The position numbers and the translations under genes are program-made. The notes under the pieces were generated by a model, which was not told the DNA's origin, ran no database searches, and saw only the letters and a program-made list of their open reading frames with translations. Shown in pieces: positions 12,158 to 23,614 of a stretch of DNA of 64,000 nt (the first letter of the stretch is position 1; every line of letters begins with the position of its first letter). The stretch comes from Elymus sibiricus (Eukaryota; Streptophyta; Magnoliopsida; Poales; Poaceae): positions 400,415,886-400,479,885 of the forward strand of contig CM077666.1 of the NCBI GenBank assembly GCA_039707655.1, written 5' to 3'.

Positions 12158-14061
12158 TAGAGGGTCCCATAACCATTATCCCACGTGGTGGTAGTGCGTA
12201 TATGGCCAGCGGCCAACTCAGATCAAATACCCAAATCCGTTAGGCGTGTTTAGTAACTCGCGAAGATGAACATGATCCATGTCGCTCCGACTTGATAACA
12301 CACGGACCACGACCAAGGACCAGGCCCACCTCTCTCCTAGGTGGTCTCTGCCTGCCCTGTCGTTCCGCCATAATATCACTCGCGGGTGCTCTTGGAGCCG
12401 ACCCGTCTTTAATATTATTCTCTCGCGGGCACTCTTGGAGCCGGCCTGACTTTATCAGTTTAAAAGTACTGCATTAATGTAACCTTTCCGTAATCATCAC
12501 CCAGAGTGATCACGGCCCGATAACAAGTATGGCAAACGGACAAGGGTGAAGGGCCAGCTGATGAAACATAGCATTCCTAACTAAGCATCATCGGATAGCA
12601 GGTAGAGTATCAATAGTAGGCGACGAAATCAGGCTATGCATCAGAATAGGAGCTATCGGAGCAACAACAGAAGCAATTCTAATGCAAGCATAAGAGAGAA
12701 AAAATGGGCGATATCTGATGATCAAGGGGGTTTTGCTTGCCTGGAAGCTCAGCTGGTCGTCGACGACGTAGTCGTACTCAGCAGTGTCGTCGGCAGTCTC
12801 GGGGTCTATCGGGAGAGAAGGAGGGGGAAGAAACAATAAATACACGACAAACAATGCAACAGGGATGCATGACATGTCAACATGCTGTGCTAGGGGTGTT
12901 CTAATGCAGCACTACGCAAGTTAGTCGGATCGGGAAATTATCCGGGAGTGTTCTCCCAGCTCCGGATGATTATCGGTATATTAAACCGGAGGGGACGGTT
13001 CCATGTTCAGTATGTTAGAGGGGTGTGGCAGGTATGTGGGTAGGATATTCGGATTCGTCATATTTTTCTGATCATTTTTCATATATAAATTATTTTCATC
13101 CGAGTTATGGTTTATTTTATATGATTTTTCAAAGTTTTATTGAATTTCTGAAATTATTTTAATTATTAAATCTGAATTACCCAAAACAGTGACATGTGAC
13201 ATCAGCATGACGTCTGGATGACGTCACTGGTCAATTCCAGCTGACCAGGGTCAAACCTGACCAGTGGGCCCCACATGTCATACACAGCGAGCTAATTAGG
13301 GATTGATTAGGCTAATTAAAGATTAATTAGAGGGTGGGCCCCATTAGTCAGTGACTGATTAGTGATTAAATTAATTAACAGATTAATTAACATTTTATTT
13401 ATTTATAAAAACATTTTAATTAGCGCGGGCTGGGCTGCCCAGTCAGCACAGTTGACTGGTCAACCCAGTCAACTGGGGCCCGTGGGGCCTAGCGGTCAGT
13501 GGCACAGGGCGGCCAGGTGGCAGCCACGTCGGCGCCGACCGGCGACTCGCCGCCGACGACCAAAACAACGGCCGCGCGCACGGGAGGTGGCCGGATTTCG
13601 GCTGTGGTGGATCATTTCGAGCGCGGGACGGCGCGTTCGAACGTGCGCGAAGTGCCGCATCTAGTGGTGGCACGGGCTAGGCCGGAGACGGGCTAAAACG
13701 AAGGCGGCGTCGACCGCGGCGGACGCTGGAGCTCGGGTGAGCTCGGTTTCGTCGATGCGGGGCATGGCAGGCGATGGGACTAGGCGCATTGGGTTCCTGG
13801 GAGCAGCAGCAGCGCGATGGCGTGCACGGGAGCGAGTTGCAGCGACAGTGGCCGCGACGGTGACAGGAACGGCGGCGACGAGCACGGCCATGTCGAGGAC
13901 GGCGACTATGGCTACGATCTACACGCGGGAACAGAGGGGAAAGGAAGGAGAGCTCACGGGGAGCCTGTAGAGGAGCAAAGCGAGCTCGGGGACGGCTCGA
14001 CGGCGGCGAATCGAGGCGGCGAAGTTCGGTGGCCGAAGCTTGAAGAAGAGGTCATGGGCGT
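12158..14061 (-). mobile_element. Gypsy-type LTR fragment (piece 2 of 3)
   Basis: This continues the piece at 1-393 across the LARD insertion and the piece at 31301-31815 across the Maximus-like insertion. On the minus strand it runs from a GC-rich, leader-like part (about 14060-13450) through an AT-rich part (13400-13080) into a mixed part (13000-12160). The open frames (up to 100 codons) are GC-rich and unrelated to known proteins. I see no gag or pol. Confidence 0.55.
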
Positions 14062-15571
14062 TGTAGGATCGAAAGTATGTCTAGAGGGGGGGTGATTAGA
14101 CTACTTGACCAAATAAAACCTAACCTTTTCCCAATTTTAATTGTGGGCAGATTTTTGCAATAGTACATGTCAAGCATCACCCTACACATGCAATTCTAAG
14201 AGTATAGCAGCGGAAAGTAAGCAATTGCATATGTATGTAAAGGAGGGGATCGGAGATTTCAAACGCAATGAAGACACGGTGGTTTTTGGCGTGGTTCCGA
14301 TAGGTGGTGCTATCGTACGTCCACGTTGATGGAGGCTTCAACCCACGAAGGGTAACGGCTGCGCGAGTCCACGGAGGGCTCCACCCATGAAGGGTCCACG
14401 AAGAAGCAACCTTGCCTATTCCACCATGGCTTACGTCCACGAAGGACTAGCCTCACTCGGGGTAAATCTTCATAAGTCGGCGATCTCCTTGCCCTTACAA
14501 ACTCTTGGTTCAACTCCACATCATGTTGGAGGCTCCCAAGTGACACCTAACCAATCTAGGAGACACCACTCTCCAAAAGGTAATAGACGGTGTGTTGTTG
14601 ATGAACTCCTTGCTCTTGTGCTTCAAATGATAGTCTTCCCAGCACTCAAACAACTCCTCACAGATTTGGCTATGGTGGAAGAAGGATTTGAGTGGAAAGC
14701 AACTTGGGAAAGGCTAGAGATCAAGGTTCAAATGGTAGGAATGGAATATCTTGATCTCAACACATGAGTAGGTGGTTCTCTCTCAGAAAATGTATGGTGG
14801 AAGTGTAGGCATGTTCTGATGGCTCTCCTTACTGAGAAGGGAGTGGTGGAGGGGTATAAATAGCCTCCACACAAAATCCAACCATTACACACTTTTGACC
14901 CAACTCGGTGGCACCGATTCAGAAGACTCGGTGGCACCGAATTGTGTAAAAGATATGAACGTTAGGCATTTCGGTGGGACCGATACAGACAACTCGGATG
15001 GACCGAAGTGCAATGGCTTAGGGCAATCCTCATCTCGGTGGCACCGATTGCATCAACTCGGTTGGACCGAAGTGAAGCAATAAGGCAACAGAGACTTGGC
15101 AAGCCATCTCGGTGAGACTAATTTGCATAACTCGGTGAGACCGAAGTAAATGCAAACGATTACAGAGAGTTGGCAAGGCCATCTCGGTGGGACCGAGATC
15201 CATTTCGGTGGATCCGATTTGTTAGGGTTTTGGCAGTGGCTAAGTCTAGATGAACTCGGTGGGGCCGGATAGAGAAATTCGGTGGGGCCGAGTTGGAATG
15301 TTGGTTTTGGACATATTTGGTTAGAGAGAGTGGTTGAGGGTTTAGGAGTACTGTCACTAAGAACTTGAGCAAAAATACCATTAAGCAACACCTCATCCCC
15401 TTTTAATAGTATTGGCTTTCCTATGGACTCAATGTGATCTTGGATCACTAAACCAAAAAAGGTAGAGTCTTGATCTTTTGCCAATACTTGTCCTTAGCAT
15501 TTTGAGGGCTCCACATGTCTAGTCCATGCCATGCCAATCATTGAACATCCTGAAATCTTTAACTTGAATGG
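14062..15571 (-). repeat. 3' LTR of the Maximus-like element, main part
   Basis: This is the terminal portion of the 3' LTR on the minus strand, interrupted at 15571 by the Tat-like element. The last 68 bp continue at 23004-23071. The minus-strand TATA box is at 14855-14862. An array of near-palindromic CGGTnnnACCG-type units occupies about 14904-15292, immediately upstream of the TATA on that strand. Confidence 0.9.
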
Positions 15572-17149
15572 TGTTGACACACGAACGCGTCACGCGTACC
15601 CGCGGCGTCGAGGGAGATGCTCCGCAGCTCGCACCGTGGGAGGCCTGCCGGAAGCGCGATACACAAGACAATCCGGCCAGCGCTTTTGACACCAGACGCC
15701 CCGGTTACTCGGGAGGGACCCCGTCAGAGTACCCGGCGACGATTGGCTGCTCCAAGTCGTCCTGAACGCCCCTGGAGCCTCGTGGATCGCTGCCCTCCTT
15801 CACGAAGAACGAACGAAGAACGAGAAGAAAAGATACAAGGGAGAAGATAAAAGTAGGGTAAAAGATGTATATGTGTTTGTTCGATTGTGTGTTATTCAAT
15901 CGGCCGTCACCCCCAACATATATAAGAGGCGGCTGGACTTCCCGTACAAGCAAAGGATTCATCTAGGCTTTCCTTACAAGAAAATTACATCAATTCACGT
16001 CCTAGAGTCCTAGCCCTAGTCTAACTCGGATTCAACCCGAATCTGGCCCAAATTTCTGTCTTGCTCCTTGCGCGGACTATAGAATCTGCATGCGACCTTC
16101 GATTGAGACGTTTTTATATCCAAATCAATCGTTTCGATGAGACAAATAATTCTTCTGTTGATCACTTTTCCAAACAAGGCCATCTTCAATACTCCAGGAG
16201 GTCATCTTCAACTTCCAGTCGGATTTAGTCCTGTTGCTGATTAGGCTGTCCGAGTTTTGTAGAAATTTTGCAGGCCGTATATTATCTCAAATGATGATGA
16301 CTCCAAAAGCAAAGTTGACCGTTTCGACGATACGCACAACTTCCATGTAGAGCATTTTTCAATACGAGGCCATCTAGATAATCGTTTGAGCCCGTCTTCA
16401 GCTTCTGGTCGGATTTGACAGTTTCCACCCCGGCAAGCTTATCCCGGCAAGCTTTCCACCCCGGCAAGCTTCACACCCCGGCAAGGTTTCCATCCCGGCA
16501 AGATGTCCCCGGCAAGGTTTCATCCCGGCAAGGTTTCCATCCCGGCAAGATTTCCCCGGCAAGGTTTCTATCCCGGCAAGGTTTCCATCCCGGCAAGCTT
16601 TCTGGCTGTACCTTGCGGGTCTTTTTTGTGGCAGTAAATGACCTCGGATGAAAATGTGCCCAAAAGCAAAGTTGACCGTTTCGACGTTACGAATAACTTT
16701 CATGTTGAACGTTTTTCGATTCGAGGCCATATTGAATGGCTAATTGCTCACGCATTGCATCAGACACTCGCCAAGACGTGTCTGGTCTCCCGCGTCTTAT
16801 TTCGCCTCTTGACATGGCTGCATTCAGATAGCTCTAACTTTTGCATACGAACTTGGATTGAGGTAACTTTTATATGAAAATCGACCGATTCGACGAGACG
16901 AAGCCAATTCATGTAGAAAGTTTTCTCATATGAGATCATCTTGAGGGCGTAAATAAGCCGAATAGTGTTCTGGATAGAAAATCCCAGTACTCCGAACACA
17001 ATTTCGGCTTTCGAGACGAGATCGGATGGCAATGGCCCAAACTTCAAAGTTTCTCCTTTCGACGACACAGAACTTTCTCACTTTGAGCACTTTTCCATTT
17101 GAGGCCTTCTTAATTGTGTTTTGTATCGTGCCAAAATCAGGTGTCAACA
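15572..17149 (-). repeat. 3' LTR of the Tat-like element
   Basis: The LTR is 1,578 bp and bounded by TGTTGACAC...GTGTCAACA. It carries a CGGCAAG minisatellite at 16421-16602. It pairs with 21421-22998. Confidence 0.92.
16421..16602. repeat. Minisatellite of 'cccggcaag' units in the Tat-like LTR
   Basis: Eleven CGGCAAG cores recur at a spacing of about 12-18 bp, separated by GTTTCCAT- or CTTTCCACC-type spacers. The same array is at 22271-22452 in the other LTR, with one core changed to CTGGCAAG. The array was therefore present before insertion. Confidence 0.9.
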
Positions 17150-17639
17150 CATGCCCCCCTGTTTTCTGGCAGAGCTTGCGTGCCAGAAAATACTTTGCCT
17201 AGTGTAATGTTGAAGCACGATGTCAACACTCCATCAGCTGTGCGTGCTGAGGACAATAATTATTATCGGCCATATGCTCAGGTTTGCTGCCACTTGGGAT
17301 TTCTTCAGATATTTGCCGCTTCAAAGCCCATGACGGGTGTATAAAATGTCTTTGTGTATGCATCCCATGGGAATCTTTGCTTGGTTCGAACAACTTTGCC
17401 CAAGCACCTCAACAGAATATTGTCAACCGTTCGGAAACACAAATCATCAAATATCGAAGGGTATACTACGTCATGTGCCGAACAATTTTGCTTCACTCGG
17501 ATCCTGCAAATGACTAATACTTGGATTGCACAAGTAATCAATAATGGGCTTCCTCCAGTCATGATTTTCACCTGTATTTGATTTACTGTTGGTGACCGAA
17601 TCAGTGGGCTCTGGTTCGGCCTCTCCTATGTCAGCAAGA

Positions 17640-17890
17640 CAAGACATCGGCTTTTGAGAGATATGAAACGTGCCATGATCGACATGATAGCCGGATGCTT
17701 GTTGTGCCAACTCGTTTGCTCTCCAATTATCATGTCTAGATATATGAGCAATGCTAAAGTGATCCAAAGTAGAAATTATATCTAAACATTTATCAAGATA
17801 AACATTAAGTGATTCGTCTAAAACATTGAAAGACTTTGGATACTTGGTGTACTACTAATAACGAATCACCAAAAGCCTTAATATGTGTAG
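17640..17890 (-). pseudogene. RNase H remnant of the Tat-like element
   Basis: On the minus strand, conceptual translation gives a segment around 'GDSLLVVHQVSK' and, after one frame break, 'HFSIAHISRHDNWRANELA'. The latter matches the C-terminal part of retroelement RNase H domains (xxHIPRxxNxxADxLA). The upstream pol domains are absent. A second RNase H is typical of Tat/Ogre Gypsy elements, which supports the lineage call. The fragment is short and broken, so it cannot be functional. Confidence 0.6.
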
Positions 17891-18448
17891 CATCTATAGC
17901 AGGTAAAAGCTTCAAAAACAGTACCATGAGGAGATATATCAGCAATACCAACACCTTGGCCGTTGCTACAAACTGAACCGTCAAAATATAATCTCCATGG
18001 TACTAAAGAGACAAGCCTAATATTAATATATCATGCATGTCATAAATCCGATGCTCAATAATAAAATCAACAATGATTTGGCCTCTCGTAAATTTGAAAG
18101 ATTTGTAGGCCAAATCATATTAAATCAAAGCATAAGCCCACTCACCAATTTTGCTATGAATTGGTCACAACATATTTTGAATGGCATCGGTCATAATGTC
18201 TTAACTCCATCGAAGCATAACACAGGTATAAGTATAAATTCCAATGAATATGTGCCTTGTCTCGGTATTCAACTGTGCTAAGGACGATGTCAGAATACTA
18301 CACCGGCCATGCTTAGATAGATTCTTAGGACGATAGTTAAATATCGGCCATTACCATAAGCGACATGCAGAATTCATCCACCAAAGCATGTATAGCCGAA
18401 ATAACAAGTCAAATATTTCGGCCGTTTGGATCAGCAACAAACTTGTAG

Positions 18449-19203
18449 CTAATCAAATGTATAGTGATTTGGTAATACCCTCTTGTGATGTAAGAAATTG
18501 TATTGCATCCATGGATCAAAATAAGCCCATGGAGGGTAACCAATCATACCTGGGGATGAGTTCCATGGCATAGGCATCAATGGCATGTTTGATGAATATG
18601 GATGATGTGCTAACCGAAGATTTTGATGGGATGATGGAAACCTTCGGCTGGATTTCTTATAAGATTCTTTCTCCTTCTTCACCTTTGTCGTGCTTGTTAC
18701 AATAGAAGCTTGCACATCATTTTCTGTTGTAATTCCTTCCTTTGCCAATATGATAAGCCGAGTGGGCACCCCGGCTGCGATTTTGCTTGAAATGGCAATT
18801 CTTGTTTCTCCTTGTGCACTCTCAAGTTCTTTTCCTCAGATTTGGCACTTTGATCTTGAATTTTTATTTGCTTCTCTTCTTTGCCTTTTGTAGCCAATGT
18901 CAACACTTTAATTGGCTCTTGTTCATTTGAGATCAAATCTGAAGTAGCATACTTACGACCATCTTTCTTGATCCGGTATACCTGCTTGACCTCCTCTTTA
19001 TTATTCCTTGAGCTCCGGACCGATTCCTTATGATTGAAACGGTCTTTGACATGTGATTGTTCACTGAACGTTGGACCTCTTGGAGCTGCATAATATTGGT
19101 GAGATGGTTTATAATAAGATGGAGAATGTGCCCCTTTATCACACCTGTCCCATGATGGATATGGATTTACGTGAGCATAGGGAGGCATCCACGACATTGG
19201 CAT
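18449..19203 (-). pseudogene. Frameshifted C-terminal continuation of the Tat-like gag polyprotein
   Basis: Two overlapping minus-strand frames (19203-18697, then 18769-18449) continue the 716-codon frame after a frame change near 19190. They are Pro/Tyr-rich at first (around 'PYAHVNPYPSWDR'), then Lys/Glu-rich, then Pro/Met/Tyr-rich. Composition and collinearity suggest they were once one protein with the upstream frame. I recognise no catalytic motif. Confidence 0.5.
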
Positions 19204-21317
19204 TGGCGGCCCAAAATAAGGATATGAATATGTTGCGTTGAAATTCTCACTTTGCCAATACCGATCCTCATATCTGCGCCTTGGGGTGATCTTGGTTTCT
19301 TTGCATGATTTGGCCGATAAGCATTTTTCTCTTCACTCTTCTTTTGATATTTAGCTAGTAACTCTGTGAAAGTGATTTTCGATCTCTTATCCTTATGCTT
19401 ATTTCGGCCTTTGTTTTCTCTGGTTGTGCTTGCACTGATCTCTGAATTTGCTTGCTGCCCCCCAGTCCTTGGCGTGTTCACCGTAACTTTGATAGAACCA
19501 TTGCCTTCAAGATTATACTCATTATGCTTTTCAACAACTTCTTTACTTGAAAGCTTGATCCCGTCACCTGCAGTTTTTACCTTCTCTTTAAATGGATCGG
19601 CTTGAAGCAGCCGATGCAAAAACTTTTTGCCATCAGGACCAATCGGAATAGACTGGTCATCCTTTCGTGTTTCAACAAATCTCAATCGTCCTTTATCAAT
19701 GGCCGATTTGACTATTTGACGAAACATGTTGCAATCTTCAAAAGTATGCTTGAACGAATCATGCAACTTACAATACATTCGTCCTTGGATAGATGGCTCA
19801 ACGTGGTGATCACGAATTCTAATGTAATTATTTTTCAGCAACAAATCAAATATTCGATCACACATGCTTGAATTGAAGGTAAACTTTTTATTCCCTAGCC
19901 GATCTTGCAATGAGAACGGCTCTGGAGTTAAGCAAACGAATGGTTCAGATTTGGCATCACCCCATTCGGCTATGCATTGTGTCTCGCATTCTATCTCCGA
20001 TGACTTTGGATAAGATATTGCAATAGCATCGGTTTTCTCAAAAGATTCAAATCTTGGCTTTATGTTTCTGAAATCAAAACTGTTATAACACATATGTCTC
20101 ATTTGAGACCAAATGCAAGCCAAGTATGAAATAAGCAAAGCTACCCATGTATATATAAACTTTAAATAAGACAATGGGAAGTGCTTTGACTGCGATAGTA
20201 AGTCTTTATCGGTCTCTATAAATGGTGCAATGGTTTGACCGATATGCTCTATAACAATTTTGTTGCTAACAAGTAAATCACCCTTCTTCATTGGTCTTTC
20301 AAAATTATTTATGATAATTTTTCCAATAGATGCATCAACAATAAAGTTGTGACCAAATCTGAAAATAGGTAAATCACTTGGTAGACATACCTCTTCATAC
20401 ACGTTGGGAGAGTATGATGGTTGTATCACTTGAATAATACTTTGATCCACTTTTGAATGACTCTCCAACGCTTTATTGTCCTCTTTTTCTTGAAATAATT
20501 CGGCATATGTACTATTTGATTCGGCTTTTTCAATAACCGAATTTTCTTTGTTACCTGAATCAATACTTTTCTCTTTTTGAATTTGCAAGGCTTCTCGCTC
20601 TTGTCTAATTTTAGCCCACATCTCAGCTTGGCGAGCTTTAAATTTTTTCATCTCAATTTCCATCCAATCTTCATGAGATTGCCCCCCAATGCTTTGAGAC
20701 TCTTTCGGCAATGAGATGTTGCCGAAATCCTGTAATTGTGTAGGGGAAACATGATATGCCACGGTAGTAGGTGAAGGCATTTGTGCCCCTGCTGAAGTTT
20801 CAGTTATTCGGCCATGACCGTGAAGGTGCGGAGCCGAATTATGGACATCAACAGTTGCGTATGGTGCCAAAAAATTAGTAGCATGGGGTGTAGCATATGA
20901 TGTTTGAGGGTAATTGGCCAAATAGCTAGTAGTAGCATGGCCAATTCCCCTATCCACCGGCATGTTTGGATTGACGTACTGCAAGTTATTTGCCGATGAA
21001 TAAAAAGGTGAAACACCTTGTTGCATGCTATTGGAAGTTCCTACATGGGGTGTTTCAACTTGATTAACCGAACTCGTCATGTTGTTCATCGGCATATAGA
21101 TTTGTGGGGTTGCCGATGCATGGGAGTTGGGATACATATGTTGCATGTTGCTAGAATTATACGAAGTTGAAGCATGGAGATTATTCTGAATCGGCTGTTG
21201 TACATAATTAGATGTATGATTGATAAGACTAGGGCTAGCCGATACATTATGCTCATTAAACGATCTAGCAAGAACATATGCATTATTTGCATCTACATAA
21301 GTGAATTGGGTATTCAT
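19167..21317 (-). CDS. Large gag-like protein of the Tat-like Gypsy element (716 aa frame)
   Basis: An uninterrupted minus-strand frame begins with ATG at 21317-21315, about 80 bp beyond the PBS, which is the expected place for gag. Residues 1-200 are Asn/Ser/Tyr/His-rich and low in complexity. A charged, probably coiled-coil stretch (around 'EMKKFKARQAEMWAKIRQ') lies near 230-270. A small Cys/His motif (CKLHDSFKHTFEDC, near residue 540) resembles the conserved box in gag proteins of many grass Gypsy elements (C-x2-H...DC). The C-terminal part is Lys-rich. A hydrophobic insert (near 'YLKFIYTWVALLISYLAC') is odd for gag and could reflect local decay. The frame is likely a structural protein with no enzyme domain. 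Confidence 0.65.
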   Translation of the reverse strand: MNTQFTYVDANNAYVLARSFNEHNVSASPSLINHTSNYVQQPIQNNLHASTSYNSSNMQHMYPNSHASATPQIYMPMNNMTSSVNQVETPHVGTSNSMQQGVSPFYSSANNLQYVNPNMPVDRGIGHATTSYLANYPQTSYATPHATNFLAPYATVDVHNSAPHLHGHGRITETSAGAQMPSPTTVAYHVSPTQLQDFGNISLPKESQSIGGQSHEDWMEIEMKKFKARQAEMWAKIRQEREALQIQKEKSIDSGNKENSVIEKAESNSTYAELFQEKEDNKALESHSKVDQSIIQVIQPSYSPNVYEEVCLPSDLPIFRFGHNFIVDASIGKIIINNFERPMKKGDLLVSNKIVIEHIGQTIAPFIETDKDLLSQSKHFPLSYLKFIYTWVALLISYLACIWSQMRHMCYNSFDFRNIKPRFESFEKTDAIAISYPKSSEIECETQCIAEWGDAKSEPFVCLTPEPFSLQDRLGNKKFTFNSSMCDRIFDLLLKNNYIRIRDHHVEPSIQGRMYCKLHDSFKHTFEDCNMFRQIVKSAIDKGRLRFVETRKDDQSIPIGPDGKKFLHRLLQADPFKEKVKTAGDGIKLSSKEVVEKHNEYNLEGNGSIKVTVNTPRTGGQQANSEISASTTRENKGRNKHKDKRSKITFTELLAKYQKKSEEKNAYRPNHAKKPRSPQGADMRIGIGKVRISTQHIHILILGRQCQCRGCLPMLT

Positions 21318-21395
21318 ATTACCTTTGTAGATTGCAAACCGTAGATGACGATCTCTTCGTAGCAAGAACGGACCGGAGACCGTTCAAAGCTTCGG

Positions 21396-21413
21396 TCCCC
21401 AGCGGAGTCGCCA
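21396..21413 (-). other. Primer-binding site of the Tat-like element
   Basis: On the minus strand TGGCGACTCCGCTGGGGA lies seven bases from the LTR end. It begins with TGG, as the complement of a tRNA CCA end should. Tat/Ogre elements often use an arginine tRNA; I could not check the tRNA match here. Confidence 0.65.
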
Positions 21414-21420
21414 AAAAGTG

Positions 21421-22998
21421 TGTTGACACACGAACGCGTCACGCGTACCCGTGGCGTCGAGGGAGATGCTCCGCAGCTCGCACCGTGGGAGGCCTGCCGG
21501 AAGCGCGATACACAAGACAATCCGGCCGGCGCTTTTGACACCAGACGCCCCGGTTACTCGGGAGGGACCCCGTCAGAGTACCCGGCGACGATTGGCTGCT
21601 CCAAGTCGTCCTGAACGCCCCTGGAGCCTCGTGGATTGCTGCCCTCCTTCACGAAGAACGAACGAAGAACGAGAAGAAAAGATACAAGGGAGAAGATAAA
21701 AGTAGGGTAAAAGATGTATATGTGTTTGTTCGATTGTGTGTTATTCAATCGGCCGTCACCCCCAACATATATAAGAGGCGGCTGGACTTCCCATACAAGC
21801 AAAGGATTCATCTAGGCTTTCCTTACAAGAAAATTACATCAATTCACGTCCTAGAGTCCTAGCCCTAGTCTAACTCGGATTCAACCCGAATCTGGCCCAA
21901 ATTTCTGTCTTGCTCCTTGCGCGGACTATAGAATCTGCATACGACCTTCGATTGAGACGTTTTTTATATCCAAATCAATCGTTTCGACGAGATGAACAAT
22001 TCTTCTGTTGATCACTTTTCCAAACAAGGCCATCTTCAATACTCCAGGAGGTCATCTTCAACTTCCAGTCGGATTTAGTCCTGTTGCTGATTAGGCTGTC
22101 CGAGTTTTGTAGAAATTTTGCAGGCCGTATATTATCTCAAATGATGATGACTCCAAAAGCAAAGTTGACCGTTTCGACGATACGCACAACTTTCATGTAG
22201 AGCATTATTCAATACGAGGCCATCTAGATAATCGTTTGAGCCCGTCTTCAGCTTCTGGTCGGATTTGACAGTTTCCACCCCGGCAAGCTTATCCCGGCAA
22301 GCTTTCCACCCCGGCAAGCTTCACACCCCGGCAAGGTTTCCATCCCGGCAAGATGTCCCTGGCAAGGTTTCATCCCGGCAAGGTTTCCATCCCGGCAAGA
22401 TTTCCCCGGCAAGGTTTCTATCCCGGCAAGGTTTCCATCCCGGCAAGCTTTCTGGCTGTACCTTGCGGGTCTTTTTTGTGGCAGTAAATGACCTCGGATG
22501 AAAATGTGCCCAAAAGCAAAGTTGACCGTTTCGACGTTACGAACAACTTTCATGTTGAACGTTTTTCAATTCGAGGCCATATTGAATGGATAATTGCTCA
22601 CGCATTGCATCAGACACTCGCCAAGACGTGTCTGGTCTCCCGCGTCTTATTTCGCCTCTTGACATGGCTGCATTCAGATAGCTCTAACTTTTGCATACGA
22701 ACTCGGATTGAGATAACTTTTATATGAAAATCGACCGATTCGACGAGACGAAGCCAATTAATGTAGAAAGTTTTCTCATATGAGATCATCTTGAGGGCGT
22801 AATAAGCCGAATAGTGTTCTGGATATAAAATCCCAGTACTCCGAATACAATTTCGGCTTTCGAGACGAGATCGGATGGCAATGGCCCAAACTTCAAAGTT
22901 TCTCCTTTCGACGACACAGAACTTTCTCACTTTGAGCACTTTTCCATTTGAGGCCTTCTTAATTGTGTTTTGTATCGTGCCAAAATCAGGTGTCAACA
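21421..22998 (-). repeat. 5' LTR of the Tat-like element
   Basis: The LTR is 1,578 bp, the same length as its partner at 15572-17149. Roughly 20 substitutions and two single-base indels separate them by eye. It is followed by the AATGG duplication. Confidence 0.92.
22271..22452. repeat. Minisatellite of 'cccggcaag' units, second LTR copy
   Basis: This has the same eleven-unit order as 16421-16602, with one core altered to CTGGCAAG. Confidence 0.9.
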
Positions 22999-23003
22999 AA
23001 TGG

Positions 23004-23071
23004 ACATTAGTTCAACGAGACATATGTTGTTATGAATTACCAAAACCACCAAGGGAGCAAATGTGCTTTCA
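23004..23071 (-). repeat. 3' LTR of the Maximus-like element, distal 68 bp
   Basis: This resumes the LTR after the nested insertion and ends at TGAAAGCAC on the minus strand. The adjoining plus-strand 'aatctccccctttttgg' is the element's polypurine tract read on the opposite strand. Confidence 0.9.
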
Positions 23072-23614
23072 ATCTCCCCCTTTTTGGTAATTGATGACAA
23101 CATATATATCAAAGCTTCGACAAATGATTAAATGAATGAAATACAACATCGCGTTGAGAAGTATGTGAGAAGCAAGAGCTCCCCCTAAATTTGTGCATTA
23201 TTAAAGATTTGCGTTTGAATGCAAATGCACAATCGATTAGGCTCATGGGTCACTCTTCCATGTCACATACATCTTGGTGGAGCGCGCAAAAAGATATGAT
23301 TGGAATAATAGTCACGCATCACCAACACAAATGAATGATCATACAAGATAAAGGTAAAGATAAACATAGATCATCACAACAAGCATAGTATGATCACCAC
23401 ATGAGGCATAGTATCTTACAAGCATAAGCAAATATCAAAGTACTGTAGCAAGCACACTCATAACAAGGTAGCATCAAACAAATTGTAGCAAAAGAACTCG
23501 AAGCAAATCAAAAGCAAGGACTCTCTCTCTCTCGAAGCCTATGATCTATACATATTCTCCCCCTTTGGCAACAAGTACCAAAAAGTTCAAATAAGTATAG
23601 GACTAATCGGCTCG
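23072..23614 (-). mobile_element. Maximus-like 3' untranslated region with polypurine tract
   Basis: This is the non-coding stretch between the additional ORF and the 3' LTR. On the minus strand it ends in the G-rich tract used to prime plus-strand synthesis. Further G-rich tracts occur near 23185 and 23560. No gene is seen. Confidence 0.6.

Larger units (their letters stand above)
389..12162 (+). mobile_element. Complete LARD-like non-autonomous LTR retrotransposon with TSD TAGAG
   Basis: A direct repeat of about 4 kb starts TGTGACGCCCC and ends GTGACA (394-4467 and 8143-12157). It is bounded by a perfect 5-bp duplication TAGAG at 389-393 and 12158-12162. A primer-binding site follows the left LTR and a purine tract (gtgggggagag) precedes the right one. 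The 3.7-kb internal domain has no gag or pol. LTRs above 4 kb with a non-coding core of about 3.5 kb is the architecture described for LARDs (Sukkula in barley, Erika in wheat relatives). I did not verify the family name. The LTRs differ by roughly 2-3 % by eye plus two indels of about 30-40 bp, so the insertion is moderately old. It must have used proteins supplied by another element. Confidence 0.9.
15567..23003 (-). mobile_element. Gypsy element with Tat-like features, largely pol-deleted, TSD AATGG
   Basis: Two LTRs of exactly 1,578 bp (15572-17149, 21421-22998) begin TGTTGACAC on the plus strand and end GTGTCAACA. They are flanked by AATGG (15567-15571, 22999-23003). The minus orientation follows from the PBS next to 21421 and the purine tract (AACAGGGGGGCATG on the minus strand) next to 17149. 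The 4.3-kb core encodes a long gag-like frame and a remnant of an RNase H domain, with no intact RT or integrase. The LTRs differ at about 20 sites by eye (1.3 %). The insertion splits the Maximus-like 3' LTR and is therefore younger than it. Confidence 0.88.

Noticed and set aside
13362..14095. Several 65-100 codon frames suggesting a small gene
   Set aside because: GC-rich part of the fragmented Gypsy LTR, frames on both strands, no domain, interrupted by the Maximus-like insertion.
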